This document shows, piece after piece, positions 54,414 to 62,517 of a stretch of 64,000 nucleotides of DNA. The notes below the pieces were generated by a model. It did not search any database. It had not been told where the DNA came from and was given only the letters and a program-made list of their open reading frames with translations. This DNA comes from Comamonadaceae bacterium (GTDB lineage: Bacteria; Pseudomonadota; Gammaproteobacteria; Burkholderiales; Burkholderiaceae_C), in the NCBI GenBank assembly GCA_947456305.1, contig CANGPN010000001.1, forward strand, positions 1 through 64,000. The letters are read 5' to 3'. The translations under genes were made by a program, and so were the position numbers. How positions within the stretch are numbered: the stretch's first letter is position 1; each line of letters opens with the position of its first letter.

Positions 54414-56417
54414 ATGAAAAATCACTTGGCATTACTGTGCGGCTGTTTGACCGTTGCTACTGCATTTGCAGATACAGAATCTAATCAAATCGAAAATCTG
54501 GCTTTAGAACCCTTTGTTGTTACCGCTACCCGCTACCCTGAAGAGTCTGCCAAAGTGGCTGCTTTCATCACCGTATTGACTCAACAGGACATACAAAAAT
54601 CAGGCGCCAGAACAGTCAATGAGGCCATCATGAGATTGGGCGGCATTGTCGGTCGGCCAAGCCTATATGGGGGCAATGAATATTCGCTGGATATGTCGGG
54701 TTTCGGCGATACAGCTTCATCGAACATGGTGTTTGTGGTTGATGGCGTGACCTTCAAGCAAGGTGACGCGAGTGAGATAAGACTTGGAAATATCTCTTTA
54801 GATGAGGTCGAAAGAATTGAAATCCAGCGAGGCGGTAGCAGTGTGCTCTACGGCGAGGGCGCAGTTGCCGGCGTCATCCATATCGTGACGCATGCATCAG
54901 GTTTGCGCGGCAAAGTTGAAAACACCGGAAAGTTTGAGGCAGGATTTGGCAGCTACGCAAGCCGTGATGTGAAAGCAAGCGCCACCTATGGCAATCAAGG
55001 CCTGCATTTGTTTGCTTCATCCGCTAAAACCGAATCGGATGGTTTTCGTTCGAACTCGGCCAGTCATGCAGGTAACACCAGCCTGTCTTTGCAATTGACT
55101 GGAGATAACACGCGACTCGGCGGTAGTTATACAAAAAGCGATGAGTATGCTCAAACTCCGGGTTCATTGACTCTAAGTCAGTACCAGTCAAACCGAAATC
55201 AAGCAGACGCTGACAATTTATCGGTGGGTACTTACAGCAAGGCTTCTTCAAATCACTACGGTTTTTTTGTTGAAACCGAATTCAAAGATATTCTGTGGCG
55301 TGCAGATTTGAAGAGAAGAGAAAGAAATTATTATTTCCTGGATCAAACCAGTGGCTCGGCAAGTTCCGCCACCCACAACACGACAAACGACAGTTACACC
55401 TTCACGGCCAATAAAAAGTGGAGCTTGGATTCCGGCGTGAATCGGTTGATTGCAGGCATAGAAAAAAACGATTGGAACCAGACCAGAGTGACCTCCAGTT
55501 TTGGCGACTACACCAATCTGTCAAATACAAAGGCCTTTTTTATAAAAAATGATATGGATATTGATCGCTGGGATACACGGCTTACAACCGGTTACAGAAT
55601 AGAAGACATGGTGAAAAACTCAACGGGGACTACGGATTCGTATTCTCCGTATTCCAGCAATAAAACGCTATCAGCATGGGAGTTGGGCGCATCCAAAGCG
55701 ATTGACTCAAAAAATATTCTGTGGGCGAAAGCTTCCACCCACTACCGGTTACCCAATATTGATGAATTCTCAACCTCCTATGATTCAATCGGTAACTATA
55801 AAAATCTCAATCCACAGACATCCACTGACACTGACATAGGTTGGAAATACAAATCCACTGACACCAGAATAGATGCCAGGCTGTTTCAAAGCGAAATCAC
55901 CAATGAAATTTCCTACGATTCTTACTATCAATCCAATGTGAATCTGGACCCGACCAGGCGTCAAGGCATTGAGGCTAATGTCAGACACAACATGACAAGC
56001 AAACTGGAAGTACAAGCTTATGTAACTTACAAGAAATCAACTTTTGCTTCCGGGAGCTATGCTGGAAACAAACTTCCAATGGCTGCACAAAATATTTACA
56101 ACCTCAGAACAGCTTGGAACTTCAGTCCAGAGCAGACGGTGAGCTTGAGTGTCTCTTATGTTGGAGAACAGCAAATAGCCGGTGACTATTCAAACGGAAC
56201 CACCATGCCTGCCTATACAGTGACAGATATCTTCTACAAGTACCAAACACGACAATGGGAATATCAACTGGCTGTTCGAAACGTGTTTAACCAAGATTAC
56301 TACGCTTATGCAACAGATGCTTACAGTAGCTATGAGGTTGCTTCCACCCGGTATACCGCCTTGTATCCGGATATGAAGCGAAATCTATTTTTGAATTTCA
56401 AATACTATTTGCGTTAA
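54414..56417 (+). CDS. btuB: TonB-dependent vitamin B12 receptor BtuB
   Basis: BtuB is the outer-membrane receptor that imports cobalamin with energy from TonB. The 667-residue protein has a signal peptide (about 1-19), the TonB box-like PFVVTATR just after it, a plug domain with VDGVTFKQGD and VERIEIQRGGSSVLYGEGAVAGVIHI, and a 22-strand barrel ending in NLFLNFKYYLR with terminal aromatics. The riboswitch upstream and btuFCD downstream fix the substrate as a cobalamin. The gene is more A+T-rich than its neighbours, as is common for surface receptors. Confidence 0.95.
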   Translation: MKNHLALLCGCLTVATAFADTESNQIENLALEPFVVTATRYPEESAKVAAFITVLTQQDIQKSGARTVNEAIMRLGGIVGRPSLYGGNEYSLDMSGFGDTASSNMVFVVDGVTFKQGDASEIRLGNISLDEVERIEIQRGGSSVLYGEGAVAGVIHIVTHASGLRGKVENTGKFEAGFGSYASRDVKASATYGNQGLHLFASSAKTESDGFRSNSASHAGNTSLSLQLTGDNTRLGGSYTKSDEYAQTPGSLTLSQYQSNRNQADADNLSVGTYSKASSNHYGFFVETEFKDILWRADLKRRERNYYFLDQTSGSASSATHNTTNDSYTFTANKKWSLDSGVNRLIAGIEKNDWNQTRVTSSFGDYTNLSNTKAFFIKNDMDIDRWDTRLTTGYRIEDMVKNSTGTTDSYSPYSSNKTLSAWELGASKAIDSKNILWAKASTHYRLPNIDEFSTSYDSIGNYKNLNPQTSTDTDIGWKYKSTDTRIDARLFQSEITNEISYDSYYQSNVNLDPTRRQGIEANVRHNMTSKLEVQAYVTYKKSTFASGSYAGNKLPMAAQNIYNLRTAWNFSPEQTVSLSVSYVGEQQIAGDYSNGTTMPAYTVTDIFYKYQTRQWEYQLAVRNVFNQDYYAYATDAYSSYEVASTRYTALYPDMKRNLFLNFKYYLR

Positions 56418-56432
56418 TTGGATAGCTTTTTC

Positions 56433-57236
56433 ATGTCACTGTACCTGCCGCAACGCATCATTTGCCTGACCGAGGAAACCACAGAGTGGTTGTACTTGCT
56501 CGGGCAATCGCATCGCATTGCGGGTATTTCGGGTTACACGGTCAGGCCGAAAATCGCCCGCGCTGAAAAGCCACGGGTCAGCGCATTCACCAGCGCCAAG
56601 ATAGACAAAATTCTGGCGCTGCAACCCGACTGTGTGTTTGGCTTTTCAGATTTGCAAGCGGATATTGCAGCGGCCTTGATACGTCACGGCGTACAGGTCA
56701 CGGTGTTCAACCAACGCAGCATTGACGAGATATTCAGCATGCTGTACCAAGTCGCTGCGATGGTGGGCGAAGCGGAGCAAGGCATGCGTCGCATTAAAGA
56801 GATGCAAGCGCATTTGCAATCTATACAAACAACTGCCAAAGCTTTGCCACGCCGACCGCGTGTGTATTTTGAAGAATGGGACGAGCCGCCAATCAGCGCC
56901 ATTCGCTGGGTGTCAGAGTTGATCAGCATGGCAGGCGGAGATGATTGTTTTCCCGAGTTAGCGAAAGAGTCGCTGGGTAAAAATCGCATCATTGCCGACC
57001 CGATGGAGATTGTGCGCAGACACCCCGACATCATCATCGGCTCATGGTGCGGTAAGAAATTTCGTGCACAAAACGTGGCCGCTCGCTCGGGTTGGCAGGA
57101 TGTACCTGCGGTCAAAAACAAGCAGTTGTTTGAAATCAAATCGGCCGACATATTGCAGCCCGGCCCGGCAGCTTTGACTGACGGTGTCGATCAATTGCAT
57201 CGCATCATCAATGATTGGTCCAAACAATATGCATAA
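56433..57236 (+). CDS. BtuF-like cobalamin-binding-domain protein lacking a signal peptide
   Basis: A 267-residue protein of the periplasmic binding-protein fold used by BtuF and iron-siderophore receptors: RIICLTEETTEWLYLLG, LQPDCVFGFSDLQADIAAAL and the central helix and C-terminal lobe are recognisable. No signal peptide or lipobox is present at the start (ATG 56433; a TTG 15 bases upstream adds no signal), so the product probably stays in the cytoplasm. Cytoplasmic BtuF-like proteins occur in other betaproteobacterial B12 operons with unknown role. Its stop overlaps the next gene's start by eight bases. Confidence 0.8.
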   Translation: MSLYLPQRIICLTEETTEWLYLLGQSHRIAGISGYTVRPKIARAEKPRVSAFTSAKIDKILALQPDCVFGFSDLQADIAAALIRHGVQVTVFNQRSIDEIFSMLYQVAAMVGEAEQGMRRIKEMQAHLQSIQTTAKALPRRPRVYFEEWDEPPISAIRWVSELISMAGGDDCFPELAKESLGKNRIIADPMEIVRRHPDIIIGSWCGKKFRAQNVAARSGWQDVPAVKNKQLFEIKSADILQPGPAALTDGVDQLHRIINDWSKQYA

Positions 57237-58092
57237 GCTTTGCTTGCTCTTGCTGTGTCTTTGGGAGGTTGCAGGTGCTGTGACCCTGGTCGACGAACGA
57301 AAGGTTTCCGTGGTCATCGACAAACCACCGATGCGCATCATCACTTTGTTGCCGTCGCTGGCAGAAACTGTTTGCGAGTTGGGAGCATGCAGCCGCTTGG
57401 TCGGTACTGACAACTACGCGGATTGGCCCGAGTCAGTCAAAGCCTTGCCCAAACTCGGCGGTTTGTACGATGCGTCTGTCGAAGCCATCTTCAGGCTCAA
57501 GCCTGACCTGGTGCTGGCTGGCAAATCCACCCGCATCATCGGGCGGCTGGAGTCGTTGGGTATCAAAGTGGTGGCGCTTGAACCTCAGTCTTTGGAAGAT
57601 GTAGAACGCGGCATGCATACCATTGCCAAGGTGTTGCAATTGCCGCAACCTGATGCAGCTGCTGACCGTTTATGGCAACAGGCCATGCAGGCCATCGATC
57701 AATCTGCGAAAAAAATTCCCTTGGATTCACAAGGCGTGAGCTTTTATTTCGAAGCCAGCACCGGCGGTTACGCCGCTGGTGAAGTTTCCTTCATCGGCGG
57801 CGTGATGCAGCGACTGGGTTTGCGCAATATCGTTGGCGTCAGCATGGGTGCTTTTCCGCAAATCAACCCAGAGTTTGTGGTGCGCGCTTCGCCGCATTGG
57901 TTGTTTCTGGCCGAGCCTACCGCTGTTGCTTTGCACAAGCGACCGGGGTGGTCTGCCATGTCGGCGGTGAAGTCAGGGCATGTTTGCGCTTTCAGTGCGT
58001 CGCAAGGCAATATGTTGGTCCGGCCAGGACCACGCATCGGTGAAGCGGCTGAGGTGCTTGTGACTTGTTTGCAAAAAGCCTCTGCGCTATGA
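57229..58092 (+). CDS. btuF: Periplasmic cobalamin-binding protein BtuF
   Basis: A 287-residue substrate-binding protein for the BtuCD importer. The signal peptide (MHKLCLLLLCLWEVAGA) precedes MRIITLLPSLAETVCELGAC, GTDNYADWP and LKPDLVLAGK, the class III binding-protein pattern. The start at 57229 is preferred over an upstream in-frame codon because the signal peptide begins there. It overlaps btuC by ATGA. Confidence 0.92.
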   Translation: MHKLCLLLLCLWEVAGAVTLVDERKVSVVIDKPPMRIITLLPSLAETVCELGACSRLVGTDNYADWPESVKALPKLGGLYDASVEAIFRLKPDLVLAGKSTRIIGRLESLGIKVVALEPQSLEDVERGMHTIAKVLQLPQPDAAADRLWQQAMQAIDQSAKKIPLDSQGVSFYFEASTGGYAAGEVSFIGGVMQRLGLRNIVGVSMGAFPQINPEFVVRASPHWLFLAEPTAVALHKRPGWSAMSAVKSGHVCAFSASQGNMLVRPGPRIGEAAEVLVTCLQKASAL

Positions 58093-59108
58093 AGAGCTCT
58101 GAGCAACGCAGTCTGTCATTCGCGCTGGTGTTGTGCGGGCTGACGCTGTTGCTGTGTGTGCTCGGCTTGAGCGCAGGCAGCAGAGGTTTTGAATTCGATC
58201 TGGGCTGGAGCAATCCTATCGTGCAAGACATACGACTGCCGCGCACACTGGGTGCATGGTTAGCGGGTGCATTACTCGGCTTGGCTGGAGCACTCGCGCA
58301 AGGTTTGTTCCGTAATCCTTTGGCAGATCCGTATTTGCTGGGCAGCGCCTCGGGTGCGGCATTGGGCGTGTCTTTGACGCTGGCCATAGGCGCTTGGGGT
58401 GGGGCGCAATTGCCGGTCGATATCCAATGGGTAGGCCCGTGGGCCTGGCGTCTGGGTTTGACCGGTGCAGCTTTCGTCGGTGCCTGGGGTGCGGTGTTGT
58501 TGACCTTGTTACTGGCGCACGGCGTGCAACACACCTTGCGCTTGTTGCTGGCCGGAGTAGTGGTCGGGGTGGTGCTGGGTGCTTTGACGTCCTTGCTAAG
58601 CGCCACGCAACCGCAGTTGTTACCGGCCATGCAGTCATTCATGCTGGGAAATACCGGCATGGTCAATGGCGCTTCATGCGGCTTGATGGCGACGGTTTTG
58701 TGCGTGAGCTGGTTCATCGCCTGGCGTTTTAGTCCATTGCTTGACGGCCTGAGTCTGGGTGAAGACACCGCCAAAAGCCTGGGTTTAAAAGTCGTGCCCT
58801 TGCGCATGTTGTTGCTCGCGGTGATGGCCTTGTGTACGGCCACCGCTGTGGCGCAAACCGGTTTGATTGCCTTTGTCGGTCTGGTCGCGCCACACCTGGT
58901 ACGTTCACGTGTGAGCGCACGGTTTTCATGGGCTTGTTTGTTGTCTTGCTTGATGGGCGGTGTGTTGTTGTGCCTTGCCGATATCTTGGCGCGCAGTTTG
59001 GCAGCCCCTCAGGAATTGCCCGTAGGCGTATTGACCGCCGTGATGGGCGGCGCTTATTTGATGTGGCGTTTGCGCTCACACAGTGCGCATGAAAGCGTGA
59101 ACGCATGA
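58089..59108 (+). CDS. btuC: Vitamin B12 ABC permease BtuC
   Basis: A 339-residue FecCD/BtuC permease with about ten helices. The conserved DIRLPRTLGAWLAGALLGLAGALAQGLFRNPLADP segment is near residue 50, with LIAFVGLVAPHLVR and the cytoplasmic coupling helix later on. Homodimer in the inner membrane, paired with BtuD. Start at 58089 overlaps the btuF stop (ATGA). Confidence 0.95.
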   Translation: MKSSEQRSLSFALVLCGLTLLLCVLGLSAGSRGFEFDLGWSNPIVQDIRLPRTLGAWLAGALLGLAGALAQGLFRNPLADPYLLGSASGAALGVSLTLAIGAWGGAQLPVDIQWVGPWAWRLGLTGAAFVGAWGAVLLTLLLAHGVQHTLRLLLAGVVVGVVLGALTSLLSATQPQLLPAMQSFMLGNTGMVNGASCGLMATVLCVSWFIAWRFSPLLDGLSLGEDTAKSLGLKVVPLRMLLLAVMALCTATAVAQTGLIAFVGLVAPHLVRSRVSARFSWACLLSCLMGGVLLCLADILARSLAAPQELPVGVLTAVMGGAYLMWRLRSHSAHESVNA

Positions 59109-59872
59109 GCAACCCGGCTGCTTTACAAGCTAATAGGGTAAGTGCCTGGCATGGCCAGCGTCAGGTATTGCATGCAGTGAATGTGGAATTTGAAGCCGCT
59201 CATTGGACTTGCATCGTCGGACCCAACGGCGCGGGTAAGACCAGCTTGCTCAAGGTGCTGGCCGGTTTGATGCCGTGCCAAGGCGTGGTGAATTTGCAAG
59301 GAAAGGCCTTGTCGGCGTGGCGTGATCAGGAGCGCGCTAAGCAACTCGCTTGGCTGGGACAGCAAGACTTGGCAGGCGATGATTTGACGGTCTACGACGT
59401 GGTTATGCTCGGTCGTTTGCCGCACCAGCGCGGGTGGCATGGTGCAGATGCACGCGACCATGCCGTGGTGCAACAGTGTTTGCATGACTTGCAACTCACG
59501 CCTTGGCGAGAGCGCAGTTTAGGCAGCTTGTCAGGCGGTGAAAGACAGCGGGTGTTGCTGGCGAGAGCCTTGGCAGTGCAGGCGCCGGTGATGCTGATGG
59601 ACGAGCCAGTGGCTAATGCCGATCCGCCTCATCGGGCAGATTGGTTAAACACAGTCAAAGCTGCTACGCAACAAGGGCAAACCGTCGTCAGCGTTTTGCA
59701 CGATTTGAATATGGCCTTGCGAGCCGACAGGGTAGTGGTCATGCACCAAGGCCAGGTGGTGATGCAGTCTTCGCCACAAGAAGCTGTTTTGCGTGATTGT
59801 TTGCAAGAAGTGTTTGAACACCGACTTGTGTTTCACGAAGTGCAAGGTCAGTGGCTGGTTTTACCTGTCTAA
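59105..59872 (+). CDS. btuD: Vitamin B12 ABC ATPase BtuD
   Basis: A 255-residue ATP-binding subunit with Walker A GPNGAGKTS, the signature LSGGERQRVLLARAL, Walker B VMLMDEPVANAD and an H-loop in SVLHDLNMAL. Coupled to btuC by ATGA overlap. Last gene of the riboswitch-controlled operon. Confidence 0.95.
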   Translation: MSNPAALQANRVSAWHGQRQVLHAVNVEFEAAHWTCIVGPNGAGKTSLLKVLAGLMPCQGVVNLQGKALSAWRDQERAKQLAWLGQQDLAGDDLTVYDVVMLGRLPHQRGWHGADARDHAVVQQCLHDLQLTPWRERSLGSLSGGERQRVLLARALAVQAPVMLMDEPVANADPPHRADWLNTVKAATQQGQTVVSVLHDLNMALRADRVVVMHQGQVVMQSSPQEAVLRDCLQEVFEHRLVFHEVQGQWLVLPV

Positions 59873-59934
59873 ATTTGCCAGTCATGCAGGCCGAAAGCTT
59901 TTGTTAAGCTTGTCATGAATCAGCAAGGCAGTTT

Positions 59935-60165
59935 ATGAACCAACTTAATACACAGGCCAATTTTCACCACAGCGGCTCCAAGGTGCGCGGCGATTTCGAG
60001 CCCGGCGATGCGTTTTACGAAGCCTTGATGCAAGCCCACGAAGGTTTGGACGAATCGCAAAGCCAATTGTTGAATGCGCGTTTGATATTGGTCATGGCCA
60101 ACCATATCGGTGACTTGGATGTATTGAAGCAAGCGATTGAAGCCGCGCGTTTGCCTGAAGCTTGA
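59935..60165 (+). CDS. DUF2783-like small protein
   Basis: A 76-residue soluble, helical protein (GDAFYEALMQAHEGLDESQSQLLNARLILVMANHIGD). It matches the DUF2783 layout in which a LNARLxLxLANHIGD motif is conserved. Function unknown. It is 62 bases after btuD and convergent with nth; AAGCTTTTGTTAAGCTT between the two could be a small hairpin. Confidence 0.85.
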   Translation: MNQLNTQANFHHSGSKVRGDFEPGDAFYEALMQAHEGLDESQSQLLNARLILVMANHIGDLDVLKQAIEAARLPEA

Positions 60166-60194
60166 ACAAGGCTTGCAGTATCTGCCTCTGCTGT

Positions 60195-60839
60195 CTATGA
60201 AGGCCTGGGTGTTTTGGGTTTGAAGTCACACCATGGGGACACCTGGCATTGCCAGCACTGCGGTTTGCGCGCCTGACACACATAACGCCCCAGCAATATC
60301 AACCAGTGGTGGGCATCCACCAAATAGTCTTTCGGTATGCGCTTGAGTAAACCCATTTCGACCTCGTAAGGCGTGTCGCCCGGGGCCAAACCTGTGCGGT
60401 TTCCGACCCTGAATATATGCGTGTCCACCGCCATGGTGGCTTCACCAAAGGCCACGTTCAGCACCACGTTGGCGGTTTTGCGACCGACCCCGGGCAGTGC
60501 TTCCAGGGCTTCGCGGGTGCGCGGCACTTCGCTGCCGTGTTGCTCCACCAGAATCTGACAGGTCTGCATCAAATGTTTGGCTTTGCTTCTGAATAAGCCT
60601 ATGGTTTGAATGTAAGACTCAAGCGTCGGCAAACCTAAATTGAGAATAGCTTGCGGTGTGTTTGCAACTGGAAATAAGCGACGCGTGGCTTTATTCACAC
60701 CCACATCCGTGGCTTGAGCGCTGAGCAGCACAGCGGTGAGCAATTCAAACACGCTGGTATATTCCAATTCAGTATTCGGCTGCGGATTGGCTGCTTTCAG
60801 CGTGGCAAAAAACGGTTCGATCTGCTCTTTTTTCATCAT
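60195..60839 (-). CDS. nth: Endonuclease III (DNA glycosylase/AP lyase)
   Basis: Nth removes oxidised pyrimidines and cleaves the abasic site. The 214-residue enzyme shows LLSAQATDVGVNKATRRLF, the helix-hairpin-helix LPGVGRKTANVVLN with the catalytic lysine, VDTHIFRVGNRTGLAPGDTP with the catalytic aspartate and the C-x6-C-x2-C-x5-C cluster CQARKPQCWQCQVSPWC at the C-terminus. Normal length; divergent from the aminotransferase gene. Confidence 0.97.
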   Translation of the reverse strand: MMKKEQIEPFFATLKAANPQPNTELEYTSVFELLTAVLLSAQATDVGVNKATRRLFPVANTPQAILNLGLPTLESYIQTIGLFRSKAKHLMQTCQILVEQHGSEVPRTREALEALPGVGRKTANVVLNVAFGEATMAVDTHIFRVGNRTGLAPGDTPYEVEMGLLKRIPKDYLVDAHHWLILLGRYVCQARKPQCWQCQVSPWCDFKPKTPRPS

Positions 60840-60872
60840 TCACTTCACTGGGTTTAGGCCTTGATTATCTTC

Positions 60873-62078
60873 ATGCAATTTGCCCAACGTTTAGACAAGG
60901 TCGAAACCTCGGCCATACGCGAACTCTTTAAATTGCTGGGCAAGCCCGGCATCATCAGTTTTGCCGGCGGCTTTCCCGACAGCGCCATGTTTGATGTGCA
61001 AGGCATACGTGAAGCCAGTGAACGCGCGCTGCGCGATGAACCCGGTGCAGCTTTGCAATACGGCGCCACCGAAGGCTACAACCCGTTGCGTGAACAACTC
61101 GCGGCTTTCATGCAGTCCAAAGGTGTGGCCGGTTTGCGTGCCGATGAATTGATAGTCACCACAGGCAGTCAGCAAGCGTTGGACTTGGTCGGTAAAACAT
61201 TGCTCGATCCTCAAGATACGGTGCTGGTTGAGTCGCCCACTTTTTTAGCCACCATCCAATGTTTCCGTTTGTACGGTCCGACGGTGATGGGCGTGCCAAT
61301 TGATGTCGACGGTGTGGATGTGGCTGCGCTGGAGCAAATGATTCAACAACACCGCCCCAAGCTGGTGTATTTGGTGCCGACTTTCGGCAACCCCAGCGGC
61401 GCCATGACTTCTTTGCAGCGGCGTTTGCGAGTGCTGGAGTTGGCGGTGAAATACCAAACCGTGGTGGTTGAAGACGACCCGTATGGCGATTTGTATTTCG
61501 CCGATGCGCCACCGCCCTCGTTGCTGGCTTTGAGCGCGCAAGTGCCGGGCAGCCGCGACTGGCTGGTGCATTGCGGATCGCTCAGCAAAGTGTTGTCGCC
61601 GGGTTTGCGCATAGGTTGGATGGTGGCGCCACCTGCTTTACTGGCACGCGCCACCATGTGCAAGCAATTCAGCGATGCACACACCTCTACGTTTGCCCAA
61701 GCCACCGCAGCGCAGTATTTGCAAGCCGGGCGCATGCCGGCCACTTTGCAGAATGTCCGTCAGGTATACGCAGGACGTGCGAAAGCCATGTGTGAAGCTT
61801 TGCGTTTGCACCTAGGCGAGGGTTTGTCCTTCCATGAACCTATGGGAGGCTTGTTTGTCTGGGCCAAACTCACCGGCAAAACCGGCTTCACCACCGACGG
61901 TAATCTGCTGGCCAAACGTGCGATTGAAAAAGGTGTGGCCTTTGTCCCCGGCGCGCCGTTTTTTGCAAATAACCCGGACAACGCCACCATACGTTTGAGT
62001 TTTGCGACTGCTGATGAAAGCAAGATTGCAGAGGGTATTGAGAGGTTGGGGCAGGCCTTGCGCGAAACAGCAGTTTGA
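60873..62078 (+). CDS. PLP-dependent class I aminotransferase (LysN/2-aminoadipate-like)
   Basis: A 401-residue fold-type I enzyme. PLP features: ATEGYNPLREQLA (substrate-binding), TTGSQQALDLVG, NPSGAMTSLQRR, EDDPYGDLYF with the aspartate, and SLSKVLSPGLRIGWMV containing the Schiff-base lysine. The FAGGFPDSAMF opening and the GDLY segment are typical of the AspC-like/LysN group (2-aminoadipate or aromatic transaminases). Substrate cannot be set from sequence. Start is the ATG at 60873; a TTG at 60861 is possible. A terminator hairpin follows at 62109. Confidence 0.9.
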   Translation: MQFAQRLDKVETSAIRELFKLLGKPGIISFAGGFPDSAMFDVQGIREASERALRDEPGAALQYGATEGYNPLREQLAAFMQSKGVAGLRADELIVTTGSQQALDLVGKTLLDPQDTVLVESPTFLATIQCFRLYGPTVMGVPIDVDGVDVAALEQMIQQHRPKLVYLVPTFGNPSGAMTSLQRRLRVLELAVKYQTVVVEDDPYGDLYFADAPPPSLLALSAQVPGSRDWLVHCGSLSKVLSPGLRIGWMVAPPALLARATMCKQFSDAHTSTFAQATAAQYLQAGRMPATLQNVRQVYAGRAKAMCEALRLHLGEGLSFHEPMGGLFVWAKLTGKTGFTTDGNLLAKRAIEKGVAFVPGAPFFANNPDNATIRLSFATADESKIAEGIERLGQALRETAV

Positions 62079-62108
62079 TCGTGTGAATAAACTATTTATG
62101 AAATCCAG

Positions 62109-62133
62109 AGGCTGCTTGCAAGCAGCCTTTACG
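62109..62133 (+). terminator. Hairpin terminator after the aminotransferase gene
   Basis: AGGCTGC-TTGCAA-GCAGCCTTT forms a perfect stem of at least seven pairs with a short T-tract, 30 bases after the aminotransferase stop. It lies between convergent genes and may also serve gcvH on the other strand. Confidence 0.65.
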
Positions 62134-62152
62134 TTGTAATGACTCTGCGTGA

Positions 62153-62515
62153 TTAGCCGCTAAACGATTGGTACGCCGAGGCATCCATCAAGCCATCTAA
62201 CTCCGCCGGGTTGCTGAGTGTCACTTGGTAAAACCATCCAGCGCCTTCGGGGTCGCTGTTGGCAAGGGACGGGTCGGCCCGCAATTCTTCGTTCACCGCA
62301 ATCACCGTGGCCGACACCGGCATGTGCACATCGGCTGCGGCTTTCACCGACTCCACCACACCGGCCACGCTGGTTTGCTCGTAAGCTTTACCAATCTCGG
62401 CCAGTTCGACAAACACGATGTCCCCCAAGGTGTCTTGCGCATGCACGGTGATGCCGACGAATGCGGTGTCGTTTTCAACCCGTACCCACGTATGTTCTGA
62501 ATGGTATTTCGTCAT
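62153..62515 (-). CDS. gcvH: Glycine cleavage system H protein-like, stand-alone
   Basis: GcvH carries lipoate and shuttles the aminomethyl group in glycine cleavage. The 120-residue protein has HTWVRVENDTAFVGIT, DIVFVELAEIGK and the lipoyl site ESVKAAADVHMPVSATV with the acceptor lysine, and it ends FQSFSG-like (YQSFSG). No gcvT or gcvP gene is beside it; the neighbour is the ETF-ubiquinone oxidoreductase gene, whose stop is three bases before this ATG. AGGA precedes the ATG at 62515. Confidence 0.93.
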   Translation of the reverse strand: MTKYHSEHTWVRVENDTAFVGITVHAQDTLGDIVFVELAEIGKAYEQTSVAGVVESVKAAADVHMPVSATVIAVNEELRADPSLANSDPEGAGWFYQVTLSNPAELDGLMDASAYQSFSG

Positions 62516-62517
62516 GG

